This document shows positions 19,721 to 28,992 of a DNA stretch of 64,000 bases, one piece after another. Made by a program: the position numbers and the translations under genes. Positions within the stretch are counted from its first letter, which is position 1, and every line of letters starts with the position of its first letter. The DNA lies in NCBI RefSeq assembly GCF_014637725.1, contig NZ_BMFC01000001.1:808632-872631 (forward strand), written 5' to 3'. The stretch is from Marivita lacus. Lineage in GTDB: Bacteria > Pseudomonadota > Alphaproteobacteria > Rhodobacterales > Rhodobacteraceae. The notes beneath the pieces were generated by a model. It ran no database searches. It worked only from the letters and a program-made list of their open reading frames with translations, and was not told where the DNA came from.

Positions 19721-20509
19721 CTAAGGTCCTTCCACTCGAGTCCATTTGACCATCTCTCGTAGCTCGCCGTTCTTCAAAGAAACATAGGACCCATCCTTGA
19801 CTATGGCCACGGGCGGGCACGGCAGACGAGGGAAAAGGTAGCCTGGGGACCATCGGGACCAGCCGGTGACAGCTTTCACGCGCACCCGGACGATCTTCCG
19901 GGTCAAGGGATGGCGTAGAGGTATGATCACGTAATGCTGACCTGTTCTTTCGCTGACCCGAGCCGCAATTCGAAGCCATGCCTTTTTACGGTTGTCAGTC
20001 CAAGGGGCGCTGTCTGGGCAGATCCCAGGAATGTCAAAAGCAGGCCAATCGGCTTGATTCACCATAACGGCTCTAATATAAAACAGGGCTTCATTTGCGG
20101 AACTGATTTTCCTGATCTCTTCGCCATCGACCATTGCAAAAATTATCTTGTCTGATCCTCTATGAGCGGCTTGGCCGACATTTGGTGTGAACTTGAATGA
20201 CAACTCCATTCCACTGGGGTCAATTTCAAGCCTTGAGAAAAGCGCTTTCCATCCATCATCTTCGACGACCTCAGTGACCCAGGTGCTGCTTTTGGCCCCT
20301 GGCGAGCCTGTAATAGCTGAGAGATCCGAACATCTTGCTCTGCAAGCTGGCTTTCCGGTCAGTGCCACCAGGTTGATCGCGAGAAGAGGATTTCGATCAA
20401 CGTATGCGTAGCAAGCGTGAAACAAGCGTAATAGACCCAACGATGGCTTGGCTTGCTCGACCAGCGCGACTAATTTCTCTGGCATGAGGTATTCTGTGGG
20501 CTTTGACAT
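19721..20509 (-). CDS. Hypothetical protein of unknown family
   Basis: This 262-residue soluble protein begins MSKPTEYLMPEKLVALVEQAKPSLGLLRLFHACYAYVDRNP. A helical N-terminal region is followed by a mixed region with KIIFAMVDGEEIRKISSANEALFYIRAVM and a basic C-terminal part with PLRHPLTRKIVRVRVKAVTG. It has no signal peptide, membrane helix or motif that I know. It is divergent from the hsd operon, with 550 bp of regulatory-looking DNA between them. It could be a DNA-binding regulator, a replication-type initiator or another defence gene; none of these is shown. Confidence 0.62.
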   Translation of the reverse strand: MSKPTEYLMPEKLVALVEQAKPSLGLLRLFHACYAYVDRNPLLAINLVALTGKPACRARCSDLSAITGSPGAKSSTWVTEVVEDDGWKALFSRLEIDPSGMELSFKFTPNVGQAAHRGSDKIIFAMVDGEEIRKISSANEALFYIRAVMVNQADWPAFDIPGICPDSAPWTDNRKKAWLRIAARVSERTGQHYVIIPLRHPLTRKIVRVRVKAVTGWSRWSPGYLFPRLPCPPVAIVKDGSYVSLKNGELREMVKWTRVEGP

Positions 20510-20790
20510 GTGCTCTCTCCGTTTGTCAGGAGGGAGATCGGTCCGAGTTCAGGCTGTCGGAAGAAAAAAATGTGCTCGCGACCCCGCAGGAATGTCTGGA
20601 ACCACCGCAAAATTGTCTGATCGGCGCGTGTCCTCGGCTGAAACGCGCCGGTTTCCGTCCGTCGATACCGGCGCGCTGGACGAAATTTTCGTGAATGTGC
20701 CGGAAAAACCGGAAATATTGCCTAAGAAATCCGGACGACTGTCGGGGTGCGATACGCAAAGCTATGAAATTGTAAGGTAAAAAAAAACGA

Positions 20791-20824
20791 GAACCTCTTG
20801 GAACCTCAGGAACCCCAAGAACCC
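20791..20824 (+). repeat. Four short phased direct repeats (GAACCYC)
   Basis: GAACC occurs at 20791, 20801, 20810 and 20819, a 9-10 bp period close to one DNA turn, each copy followed by C or T plus C. A poly(A) tract lies just upstream. This looks like a protein-binding array in the divergent region between the unknown gene at 19721 and hsdM. Confidence 0.5.
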
Positions 20825-20944
20825 CCAAGAAAGCGTCCATCACGGTAGAACAGGCGTGACGAGGTTAACTTGCCTCGGCCGACCCCTCGACGGTGAGGTT
20901 TGCGGTTGGGGATCTCGCGCGGCGGTTTCGAGCTGCCATGTGCA

Positions 20945-20990
20945 AAGAACTGTTCTTACGATCTTCCACGTGACTTGAATTGCTGCAATT
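20945..20990 (+). promoter_or_regulatory. Twin 13-bp palindromes upstream of hsdM
   Basis: AAGAAC-T-GTTCTT (20945-20957) and AATTGC-T-GCAATT (20978-20990) are perfect palindromes of identical layout. Their centres are 33 bp apart, about three helical turns. A weak promoter-like pair, TTGAAT (20975-20980) and TCATAT (20998-21003) with a 17 bp spacer, overlaps the second. They are candidate operators for hsdMSR. Confidence 0.5.
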
Positions 20991-21062
20991 TCCTCGATCA
21001 TATGGGGAAAAATTAGAAGGGCGTGGTAGAGGCTTCGCCACAATGAAATTCTGGGGCAGAGC

Positions 21063-23498
21063 ATGGCAATCAAGAAATCCGACATATACCGATCACTGTG
21101 GGACAGCTGCGACCAGCTCCGGGGCGGGATGGATGCCTCGCTCTACAAGGACTACATCCTCACACTGCTGTTCGTGAAATACGTCTCCGACCGCGCAGGG
21201 AAGCCGGACGCGCTGATCGAAGTGCCCGATGGCTGCTCCTTCGATGACCTCCGAAAATTGCGCGGCACCAAGGACATCGGCGAAGGCATCGACACGGCCA
21301 TCGCCGGGATCGCCGAAGCCAACGACCTCAAGAACGTCATTGACCGCGCGTACTTCAACGACACCGAGAAGTTCGGACGTGGTACCAAGATGATCACCAC
21401 GCTCACTGCGTTGATCAACATTTTCAGCCGCGAGGAACTGAACTTCAGCCGCAACCGGGCGGATGGCGATGACATCCTCGGCGACGCCTACGAATACCTG
21501 ATGCGTAACTTCGCCACCGAGTCCGGCAAAAGCAAAGGTCAGTTCTATACGCCAGCTGAGGTCTCACGCGTAGTCGCCGCAGTCGCTGGGGTCAGCCGTG
21601 CGACCAGCCCAAAGCAGACCGTCTATGACCCAACCTGCGGGTCGGGTTCACTGCTTCTGAAGGCAGCCGATGCCGCCGACATCCCCCTGACCATCTACGG
21701 TCAGGAAATGGACATCACCACCCGCGGCCTCGCCAAGATGAACATGATCATGCACGGGCGCGAGGATGCCGAGATTGCCCAGGGCGACGTCATCGGCGAG
21801 CCGCAGTTCAAGGCCTCCGAAACCGAACTCCAGACCTTCGACTTTGTCGTCGCCAACCCGCCCTTCTCGGCCAAGGCCTGGGGTTCGGGCCTGACCAGCG
21901 ACGCCCGCTTCGGGCGCTTCGACCTCGGCATGCCGCCCGACAAGAACGGCGACTTCGCGTTCCTGCTGCACATCCTCGGCTCCATGAAGGCCACTGGCTC
22001 CAGCGCGGTCATCTTGCCCCATGGCGTGCTCTTTCGCGGCAACAAGGAGGCCGAGCTGCGCGAGAAGATCCTCAAGCGCGGCTACATCAAGGCGATCATC
22101 GGCCTGCCGGCGAACCTGTTCTACGGCACCGGCATCCCCGCCTCGATCATCGTGCTCGACAAATCGCAGGCGCAGGCCGAGCGCCCCGTCTTCATGATCG
22201 ACGCCTCGCGCGGCTTCACCAAGGATGGCAACAAGAACCGCCTGCGCGAGCGCGACATCCACAAGATCACCGATGCCTACACCCGTCAGGCCGAGATCAA
22301 GGGCTACTCCCGCCTCGTTCCCTTCGCCGAGATCACGCGCAATGACTTCAACCTGAACATCCCGCGCTACATCGACGGCTCCGACCCAGAGGATCTCCAG
22401 GATATCGAGGCGCACTTGAAAGGCGGCGTCCCGAACCGGGACATCGACCTCTTGGCTGATTTCTGGGAGGTCATGCCGGGCATCCGCGCCACGCTGTTCG
22501 GGCCGAACCCGCGCCCGGGCTATTCCGATCCGCTGGTCGAACCGGAGGAGGTCCGCACCACGATACGCAACCACCCCGAGTTCGGCGCCTTCCGCGACGG
22601 TGTCAATGTCATCCTCGACGGCTGGGCCGGGCAGAACGCGCCGCTCATGGATGGCATCCAGGTCGGCGACAAGCCCAAGGACCTGATCCACACAATTGCC
22701 GAGGACATGCTGACCCGCTTCGCCGAGGCGCCACTGATCGACCAGTATGAGGCCTATCAGCGGCTCATGTCCTACTGGGCCAAGACCATGCAGGACGATG
22801 TCTTCATCATCGCCCACGATGGATGGGAGGCTGCGAAGGAACTGCGCGAGGCGCGCAAGGAGGTCGATGGTAACAAGGTCAAATGGCTGGAAGAGGCCGA
22901 CCTGACCGTGAACAAGGTCCGTCTCGTGGCCGATGTCATCCCGCCCCGGCTGATCGTCGCGCGGTTCTTCCCCGAGATGCAGCAGGCGCTGGACGATGCA
23001 CAGGCGAAGGCCGAAGAACTGGGCCGGGAGATCGAGGAACTGGTCGAGGAACATGACGTTGAGGGTGGGCTGCTGGCCGAAACGCTGACCGAGGCGGGCA
23101 AGCTGACCGCGGCCTCGGTCAAGGCGCGGCAGAAATCCGGTGAGGCCGAGCCCGAGGAAGCGAAGCTTCTGAAGCAGGTGGCCAAGCTGATGACGGCCGA
23201 GACGGCAGCGAAGAAGACGGTGAAGGAGGCCGAGGAGGCGCTGACCAAGGCCACGCTGAAGAAATACCCAGAGCTGACCAAGGAAGAGATCCGCGCGCTG
23301 ATCGTGGATGACAAATGGCTGACCGACATCGCCGAACTTATCGAAGCCGAGATCGAGGCTCGGACGGAACAACTGACGGCAAGGGTGCGGGTGCTGACGG
23401 AGCGGTATGGGCACACCTTGCCGGAGGCTATCAATATGATGAAAGACGCCGAAGGGCGTGTGCAAGCTCACCTTGCAGCAATGGGCTACGCGCAATGA
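21063..23498 (+). CDS. hsdM: Type I restriction-modification methyltransferase subunit
   Basis: HsdM transfers a methyl group from S-adenosylmethionine to adenine N6 in the site chosen by HsdS. The 811-residue protein has the helical N-terminal HsdM domain (about residues 5-140), the SAM motif DPTCGSGSLLL (from Asp189) and the catalytic NPPF (265-268). A C-terminal extension of over 300 residues includes a Glu/Lys-rich probable coiled coil (about 650-790). Common HsdM proteins are near 500 residues, so this belongs to the long form. It starts with an ATG after AGAGC and overlaps hsdS by 4 bp (ATGA). It is the first gene of the hsd operon. Confidence 0.95.
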   Translation: MAIKKSDIYRSLWDSCDQLRGGMDASLYKDYILTLLFVKYVSDRAGKPDALIEVPDGCSFDDLRKLRGTKDIGEGIDTAIAGIAEANDLKNVIDRAYFNDTEKFGRGTKMITTLTALINIFSREELNFSRNRADGDDILGDAYEYLMRNFATESGKSKGQFYTPAEVSRVVAAVAGVSRATSPKQTVYDPTCGSGSLLLKAADAADIPLTIYGQEMDITTRGLAKMNMIMHGREDAEIAQGDVIGEPQFKASETELQTFDFVVANPPFSAKAWGSGLTSDARFGRFDLGMPPDKNGDFAFLLHILGSMKATGSSAVILPHGVLFRGNKEAELREKILKRGYIKAIIGLPANLFYGTGIPASIIVLDKSQAQAERPVFMIDASRGFTKDGNKNRLRERDIHKITDAYTRQAEIKGYSRLVPFAEITRNDFNLNIPRYIDGSDPEDLQDIEAHLKGGVPNRDIDLLADFWEVMPGIRATLFGPNPRPGYSDPLVEPEEVRTTIRNHPEFGAFRDGVNVILDGWAGQNAPLMDGIQVGDKPKDLIHTIAEDMLTRFAEAPLIDQYEAYQRLMSYWAKTMQDDVFIIAHDGWEAAKELREARKEVDGNKVKWLEEADLTVNKVRLVADVIPPRLIVARFFPEMQQALDDAQAKAEELGREIEELVEEHDVEGGLLAETLTEAGKLTAASVKARQKSGEAEPEEAKLLKQVAKLMTAETAAKKTVKEAEEALTKATLKKYPELTKEEIRALIVDDKWLTDIAELIEAEIEARTEQLTARVRVLTERYGHTLPEAINMMKDAEGRVQAHLAAMGYAQ

Positions 23499-24610
23499 GT
23501 AGTTTGGCAGAGCTTGAGGCGCCCAGCGGCTGGCGCGTCATTCAGCTTAGAGAACTTGCGAGGATAACGGCAGGTGGCGACTACGATGTCGAAACGGCTT
23601 CGCCAGTTGAGACCGATCGACATCCATTTCCGGTCTATGCGAATGCCATAGAGCGGAAGGCATTCCATAGCTACTCATCCACTTCCAAGCATCCCGCTGG
23701 CGCCCTGACCATCACAGCCAGGGGAACCCTCGGGTTCTCTCAGTTCAGATCAAAGCCGTTTACGGCGATTGGACGATTGCTTGTGGTTTGGCCCAACGCG
23801 CAGTTCGACGGTCGCTACCTTGCCGAATATCTCAATTCCCAAGTTGAGTTCGCGGTTGAATCGACTGGTGTACCGCAGCTCACCGGGCCACAGGCTGGCA
23901 GTTATGAAATCCTCATTCCCGAAAACGTCAGAGAACAGGAAGCCATCGCCGAGGCGCTTTCGGATGCGGATGCGCTGATCGAGGGGCTGGAGCGGCTGAT
24001 CGCCAAGAAGCGGCTCATCAAACAGGGCGCGATGCAGGACCTCCTGACCGCCAAACGCCGCCTTCCGGGGTTCTCGGGGGAGTGGGTTACCACTCAACTA
24101 AGCGAGCACACAACTCATGGCGCAGGTAACTCCTCACTGATCAAGGGAACCCTACAAGCATCAGGGAGGACGGGCAATTTTCCAGCATTTACCGCGTCTG
24201 GGCCTGACCTCATGCTCGACTTCTACGAACAAAATGGAGACGCGATTATCGTGTCGGCCGTTGGGTCGCGTTGCGGGAAATCCTTTCGCGCCTGCGGCCG
24301 TTGGACCGCAATCGCGAATACCCATGTAGTCCGCTGCAAACCGACACTGGACCCTGACTTCGCATTCCTGTTTCTGAATGAAGAGGACTTCTGGGTGAAG
24401 GGCGGGACAGGCCAGCCTTTCGTCTTGGTGCGGCGCACCTTTGAGCATGCCTTCAAGCTTCCGAGCCTCGACGAACAGCGAGCCATTGCGGAAGTCTTTG
24501 CCGACATCGACGCCGAGATCGAGGCCCTCGGAACCCGGCTCGAAAAAGCTCGGCAGTTGAAGGAGGGCATGATGCAGAATCTTTTGACCGGACGGATCAG
24601 GCTGGTCTGA
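23495..24610 (+). CDS. hsdS: Type I restriction-modification specificity subunit
   Basis: HsdS determines the bipartite DNA target. The 371-residue protein begins MSSLAELEAPSGWRVIQLRELA. It has two target-recognition domains (about residues 10-140 and 195-310), separated by the conserved helical spacer EQEAIAEALSDADALIEGLERLIAKK and closed by the matching C-terminal spacer DEQRAIAEVFADIDAEIEALGTRLEKARQLKEGMMQNLLTGRIRL. The duplication of spacer and TRD is normal. The ATG overlaps the hsdM stop (ATGA). The target sequence cannot be predicted by eye. Confidence 0.94.
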   Translation: MSSLAELEAPSGWRVIQLRELARITAGGDYDVETASPVETDRHPFPVYANAIERKAFHSYSSTSKHPAGALTITARGTLGFSQFRSKPFTAIGRLLVVWPNAQFDGRYLAEYLNSQVEFAVESTGVPQLTGPQAGSYEILIPENVREQEAIAEALSDADALIEGLERLIAKKRLIKQGAMQDLLTAKRRLPGFSGEWVTTQLSEHTTHGAGNSSLIKGTLQASGRTGNFPAFTASGPDLMLDFYEQNGDAIIVSAVGSRCGKSFRACGRWTAIANTHVVRCKPTLDPDFAFLFLNEEDFWVKGGTGQPFVLVRRTFEHAFKLPSLDEQRAIAEVFADIDAEIEALGTRLEKARQLKEGMMQNLLTGRIRLV

Positions 24611-24652
24611 TGGCATTTTTCAACGAGTGATTTTCGGGGCGGAGAGGTTTCC

Positions 24653-27600
24653 ATGAGCAAGATCGGCGAGGCGGAGCGCAAGGCGCAATACCGGGTCATC
24701 GACCTGCTGTGCGGGGACAGGTCCGGCACCATGGGCGGCCTCGGCTGGCGCTACCTCGGCGACTGGCAGACACGCGAGGGCAATACCAATATCGAGGAGG
24801 ACCTGCTGCGCCCCTGGCTCCTCTCCCGTGGCTACGCGCTCGAGATCGTCACCCAGGCCATCACGCTGCTGAAGCGCGAGGCGCGGATGGAGGGCACCAA
24901 GCTCTACGAGGCCAACCAGAGCTTCTACGAGATGCTCCGCTACGGCGTGGCTGTCGCCCCCGGCCCGGGCGAGGCCCCCGTCACCGTCCGCTTCATCGAC
25001 TGGGCAGACCCGGCCGCCAATGACATGGGGATCGCCGAAGAAGTCGCCATCAAGGGCAAGGACGCCAAGGCCTGGAACAAGCGCCCCGACCTGGTGCTCT
25101 ACGTCAACGGCATCGCCCTTGGCACGGTGGAGCTGAAGAAATCCACCGTCGGCGTCGGCGAAGGCATCCGCCAGACGCTCGACAACCAGCGGCCCGAGTT
25201 CATTCGGAACTTCTTTACCACCGTGCAGATTACCTTCGCCGGGAATGACAGCGAGGGACTGCGCTACGCCCCGATCCTGACACCACAGCCCTACTGGCTG
25301 GCTTGGAAGGAAAAGAGCGTGATCACCGCCCGCCTCGACCGGGACGTGACGCAGATGATGGCGCCGGATCGGTTTCTCGAACTGATCCACGACTTCACCC
25401 TGTTCGATGGCGGCATCAAGAAGATCGCCCGCGTGAACCAGTATTTCGCCGTGAAGGCCGCGCAGGAGCGTGTGCGGGCGCATGAGGGCGGGATCATCTG
25501 GCAAACCCAAGGCTCGGGCAAGAGCCTGATCATGGTAATGCTGGCGCGCTGGATCAGGGAGGCGCAACCGGATGCGCGCATTCTGATCGTTACCGACCGC
25601 AAGGAACTCGACCGCCAGATCTCGGAGGACGTTTTCGGCGGCACTGGCGACAAGGTGCGCCGTGCGCGCTCAGGCACCGACCTGATGGCCGCACTGGCCG
25701 ATCCGACCGACCGCGTGGTCTGCTCGCTTGTCCACAAGTTCGGCAAGCGCGAGGAAACCGAGATGGCCGAGATGATCTCGGACATCCAGAGCGCCAAGAT
25801 CGGCGCGCCTGTCGGTGATTTCTACGTTTTCATCGACGAGGCGCACCGCACGCAATCGGGCAAGCTGGCGCGCGCCATGCGGCAAGTGCTGCCCGAGGCT
25901 ATGTTCATCGGCTTCACCGGCACGCCGCTGCTGAAATCCGACAAGGAAACGTCATTGGAGACCTTCGGCCCCTATATAGGCAAGCCCTACCGGTTCGACG
26001 AGGCCGTTGAGGATGGCGTGGTGCTGGACCTGCGCTACGAGGCGCGCGACATCGACCAGCGGATCAGCGCCCCGGGCAAGATCGACGCCTGGTTCGAGGC
26101 GAAGACAAAGGGCCTGACGCCGATCGCCAAGGCGACACTCAAACAACGCTGGGGAACGCTCCAACGGGTGCTGTCGAGCCGCGACCGGCTGGAGCAGATC
26201 GCCAACGACATCATCATGGATATGGAGATGAAGCCGCGCCTGAATGCAGGCATGGGAAACGCCATGCTGGTGGCGGGGTCGATCCCCGAGGCTTGCAAGT
26301 TCTTCGAGATCTTCCGCAAGTCCGGGTCCGTGCTGGCCGACAAATGCGCGATCGTGACTTCCTACAAGCGCGCGGCGCCCGAGATCACCGGCGAAGAGAC
26401 CGGGATGGGCGAGACCGAGAAGCAGTATGTGCACCGCGTCTACACAGACCTCCTGGGCGAGACCTCGGAGGAGGATTACGAGGAGGAGTCGCTTCGGCTT
26501 TTCAAGAAAGAGCCGGGGCGTATGAAGCTGTTGATCGTCGTCAGCCGTCTCTTGACCGGCTTCGACGCGCCGACCGCAACCTACATCTTCATCGACAAGC
26601 AGATGCGTGACCACGGGCTGTTCCAGGCAATCTGCCGGGTGAACCGCCTCGACGGGGACGACAAGGATTTCGGCTATATCGTCGACTACAAGGACCTGTT
26701 CCGGAACATCGAGAGCGCTGTGGACGACTATACATCGGAAGCCTTCGATGCCTTCGACAAGGAGGATGTGGAAGGGCTGATCACTGACCGCGCCGAGCAG
26801 GCAGACGAGGATCTGCGGATTGCACGCGACGCTTGGCTGGGCCTCATGGACAGTGTGGAACAGCCCAAATCCGATGACGAGATCTTTGCCTACTACTCAA
26901 GCCCGCAAGGCATTGAAAACGATCCCGATGCCGAAGAGAAAGCTCGCCGGCGTCAGGCACTCTACAAGATCGCTGGCCGTTATGCCCGGGCCTACGCCAA
27001 TATCGCAGCCGAACCGGAGGGTTCCAGTTTCAACGATCTGGAGTTGGGAGAACATCGCCGCGAAGTGGAGCGCGCCATCGGGATCAGGGATGCGGTCCGG
27101 CTGCACAGCGGCGACGCTGTGGACATGAAGCTCTATGAGCCGGCAATGCGGCACCTGATCGACAACTACATCCGTGCAGACGACTCGCAGATTATTTCAC
27201 ATCTCGACGACATCAGCCTCATTGACTTGGTAGAGAGCAAGGGTGCCGATGCTGTGAATGATCTGCCGGCAGCTTCGAAACGCAAGCGCGAAAACGTGGC
27301 CGAGGCGATAGAGAACAACGTTCGAAAGCTGATCATCGAGGAAACACCGGTTAACCCTCGCTTCTATGAAAAGATGTCTGAGCTGTTGACCGATCTTGTC
27401 CGGCAGCGGCGGGAAGACGCCCTTGAATATGCCGAATATCTCGAGCGAATTGCGGCGCTGGTTCGTGATGTGAAAACAGGACACGGCAATGATTATCCCA
27501 CGTCCGTCAAGAGCGCTGGTCAGAAAGCCCTATTCGACAACCTCGACAGGGATGAAGCTGCATCCCTTGCGGTTGATCGCGCTGTGCGTGAGACAGCACC

Positions 27601-27724
27601 CTTCGGTTGGCGCGACCATGCGATGAAAGAAAGAAAGGTCAGACGCTGCCTTGAGCAGGTTCTTGATGACCCGGAGACAGTGGAGCGGATCTTCGAGATC
27701 CTGAAATACCAGAGTGAATACTGA
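24653..27724 (+). CDS. hsdR: Type I restriction endonuclease subunit
   Basis: HsdR cleaves unmethylated DNA after ATP-driven translocation. The 1023-residue protein has an N-terminal PD-(D/E)xK nuclease domain with Asp146 in RPDLVLYVNG and the pair Glu160-x-Lys162 in TVELKK. The helicase motor follows, with Walker A TQGSGKS (Lys290), DEAH at 395-398, the GFTGTPLL motif near residue 422 and later motifs (VVSRLLTGFDAPT, QAICRVNR). A helical C-terminal region binds the methylase. All key residues look intact, so the system is likely active. It lies 42 bp after hsdS, and its 3' end overlaps the metallopeptidase gene. Confidence 0.95.
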   Translation: MSKIGEAERKAQYRVIDLLCGDRSGTMGGLGWRYLGDWQTREGNTNIEEDLLRPWLLSRGYALEIVTQAITLLKREARMEGTKLYEANQSFYEMLRYGVAVAPGPGEAPVTVRFIDWADPAANDMGIAEEVAIKGKDAKAWNKRPDLVLYVNGIALGTVELKKSTVGVGEGIRQTLDNQRPEFIRNFFTTVQITFAGNDSEGLRYAPILTPQPYWLAWKEKSVITARLDRDVTQMMAPDRFLELIHDFTLFDGGIKKIARVNQYFAVKAAQERVRAHEGGIIWQTQGSGKSLIMVMLARWIREAQPDARILIVTDRKELDRQISEDVFGGTGDKVRRARSGTDLMAALADPTDRVVCSLVHKFGKREETEMAEMISDIQSAKIGAPVGDFYVFIDEAHRTQSGKLARAMRQVLPEAMFIGFTGTPLLKSDKETSLETFGPYIGKPYRFDEAVEDGVVLDLRYEARDIDQRISAPGKIDAWFEAKTKGLTPIAKATLKQRWGTLQRVLSSRDRLEQIANDIIMDMEMKPRLNAGMGNAMLVAGSIPEACKFFEIFRKSGSVLADKCAIVTSYKRAAPEITGEETGMGETEKQYVHRVYTDLLGETSEEDYEEESLRLFKKEPGRMKLLIVVSRLLTGFDAPTATYIFIDKQMRDHGLFQAICRVNRLDGDDKDFGYIVDYKDLFRNIESAVDDYTSEAFDAFDKEDVEGLITDRAEQADEDLRIARDAWLGLMDSVEQPKSDDEIFAYYSSPQGIENDPDAEEKARRRQALYKIAGRYARAYANIAAEPEGSSFNDLELGEHRREVERAIGIRDAVRLHSGDAVDMKLYEPAMRHLIDNYIRADDSQIISHLDDISLIDLVESKGADAVNDLPAASKRKRENVAEAIENNVRKLIIEETPVNPRFYEKMSELLTDLVRQRREDALEYAEYLERIAALVRDVKTGHGNDYPTSVKSAGQKALFDNLDRDEAASLAVDRAVRETAPFGWRDHAMKERKVRRCLEQVLDDPETVERIFEILKYQSEY

Positions 27725-28433
27725 AGTGTCGCAAATTGGCGATATCGACGTCGAGATCGTTCGCAAGAAGATAAAGAACTTGCATATCGGGTGCTACCCG
27801 CCCCAGGGGCGCGTTAGGGTCGCTGTCCCAGAGCACTTGAGCGACGACGCGGTCCGGCTTGCCGTTCTAACACGGATGCCTTGGATCAAACGGAAGCAGG
27901 CGCAGTTCCAAAAGCAAGAGCGACAGCCACCACGTCGCCATGTCTCCGGAGAAACGCATTACCTGTTTGGCAGGCCGATCCGGCTGGAAGTTCAGGAATG
28001 GGACAAGAAGGTTCATCGGTTCGCGAGGCAGGGCAGTGACAGACTGCGGCTGAATGTTCCCGAAGGCAGCGATCCGGAACAGTTGCGCCGCTGGATGGAG
28101 GCTTGGATGAAAGCAGAACTCCGAAGATGGTCTGCGCCGCGTGTCGAATACTGGTCTGCGCGTATAGATGCACGGCCGCGAAAATGGGGCATCCGCCCTA
28201 TGAAAACCAAGTGGGGAAGCTGCAATGCCGACAAACGGATTATCTGGCTGAACTCTGAGCTTGCAAAAAAACCGGAGCGGGCCATTGACTACGTCATCGT
28301 GCATGAACTCGCTCACCTGGTTTCGCCCAAGCATGATCGCAAGTTTACTGACGTCATGGACAGGGAACTCCCCCGCTGGAGAAATGTTCGACAAGAGTTG
28401 AATGAACTTCCACTTGCGGCTTGGGTGGAGTGA
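27714..28433 (+). CDS. YgjP-like (DUF45/SprT-like) metallopeptidase associated with the hsd operon
   Basis: This 239-residue protein belongs to the YgjP/WLM-type zinc metallopeptidases. Hallmarks are the N-terminal RKKIKNLHIGCYPPQGRVRVAVP, the middle TKWGSCNADKRIIWLNSELA, and the active site YVIVHELAHLVSPKHDRKF, where HELAH gives two zinc ligands plus Glu and a downstream His gives the third. The GTG start lies inside hsdR (11 bp overlap), so it is translated as part of the hsd operon. Such genes are often linked to type I systems. A role in controlling HsdR turnover is a reasonable but unproven inference. Confidence 0.9.
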   Translation: MNTEVSQIGDIDVEIVRKKIKNLHIGCYPPQGRVRVAVPEHLSDDAVRLAVLTRMPWIKRKQAQFQKQERQPPRRHVSGETHYLFGRPIRLEVQEWDKKVHRFARQGSDRLRLNVPEGSDPEQLRRWMEAWMKAELRRWSAPRVEYWSARIDARPRKWGIRPMKTKWGSCNADKRIIWLNSELAKKPERAIDYVIVHELAHLVSPKHDRKFTDVMDRELPRWRNVRQELNELPLAAWVE

Positions 28434-28644
28434 CATAAGCGGAAAACGCGCAATGTGAAAAGTACGGCATCAGATTTTTTGCCTTCTATCAAGGAAAACA
28501 AGATTGTATTTGGTCCCCGCTAATACTTGGGCTGATGGAGCAACCCGATGCTCAAGCATCTGCTGCGAAGCTACTTCAGGAGAAAGTGCGACACCTCCAT
28601 GAGTGTCGGGCCGATCAGGGAAAGCTCGTCCGACGCGCGTGACA

Positions 28645-28992
28645 TCATTCGGTGCCGGTGGGATTGACGAAGGGCAAGTCCGCTGTGACTTCCTTGTCTG
28701 AGCCCTCGGAGATTTTGCTATCACTGTTCGTATTCTTCAGCGGTTCCAAGCCCAAGAATTCACGATCCTTCGGCCTCGTGATGCACGCCTCGATGCGCTC
28801 AAGGCTGCGCTTTTGGGCGTCCTCGCTGAGCGATGGCAGCGCTGCCAGATAGGCCGCACCGTAGAGTATTTTTCGCCTCGCATCGTCTTTGCGATCCTGC
28901 TTGGTCGCTTGAGCCTTTAGATCCCGCAGGCGATTGCGTCGCTGCGCCATCTCATTCTCGATCTTCGCAATCTGATTATTGATTTTCGACAT
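28645..28992 (-). CDS. Probable mobilization accessory protein (TraD/MobC-like)
   Basis: This 115-residue protein begins MSKINNQIAKIENEMAQRRNRLRDLKAQATKQDRKDDARRKILYGAAYLAAL. A predicted coiled coil (residues 1-30) followed by the basic DARRKILYGAAYLA block resembles the small TraD/MobC-type proteins that sit beside MobQ relaxases and help them bind oriT. AAAGGAA precedes the ATG. The gene is divergent from the relaxase gene, with the predicted oriT between them, which supports the assignment. The C-terminal half is acidic and unassigned. Confidence 0.65.
   Translation of the reverse strand: MSKINNQIAKIENEMAQRRNRLRDLKAQATKQDRKDDARRKILYGAAYLAALPSLSEDAQKRSLERIEACITRPKDREFLGLEPLKNTNSDSKISEGSDKEVTADLPFVNPTGTE

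Noticed and set aside
20791-20824. CRISPR-like array
   Set aside because: Repeats are only 5-7 bp with a 9-10 bp period; there are no spacers and no cas genes in the window.
20526-20843. Short overlapping frames in the 20510-21062 interval
   Set aside because: No ribosome sites or family features; the region is better explained as regulatory DNA.
21648-23495. Very long open frame on the minus strand (over 600 codons)
   Set aside because: It is antisense to hsdM; the protein is His/Leu/Gln-rich shadow sequence typical of GC-rich codon bias, with no motif.
28434-28644. Possible small gene after the YgjP-like peptidase
   Set aside because: Frames are short, without ribosome sites, and end inside the mobilization gene region.
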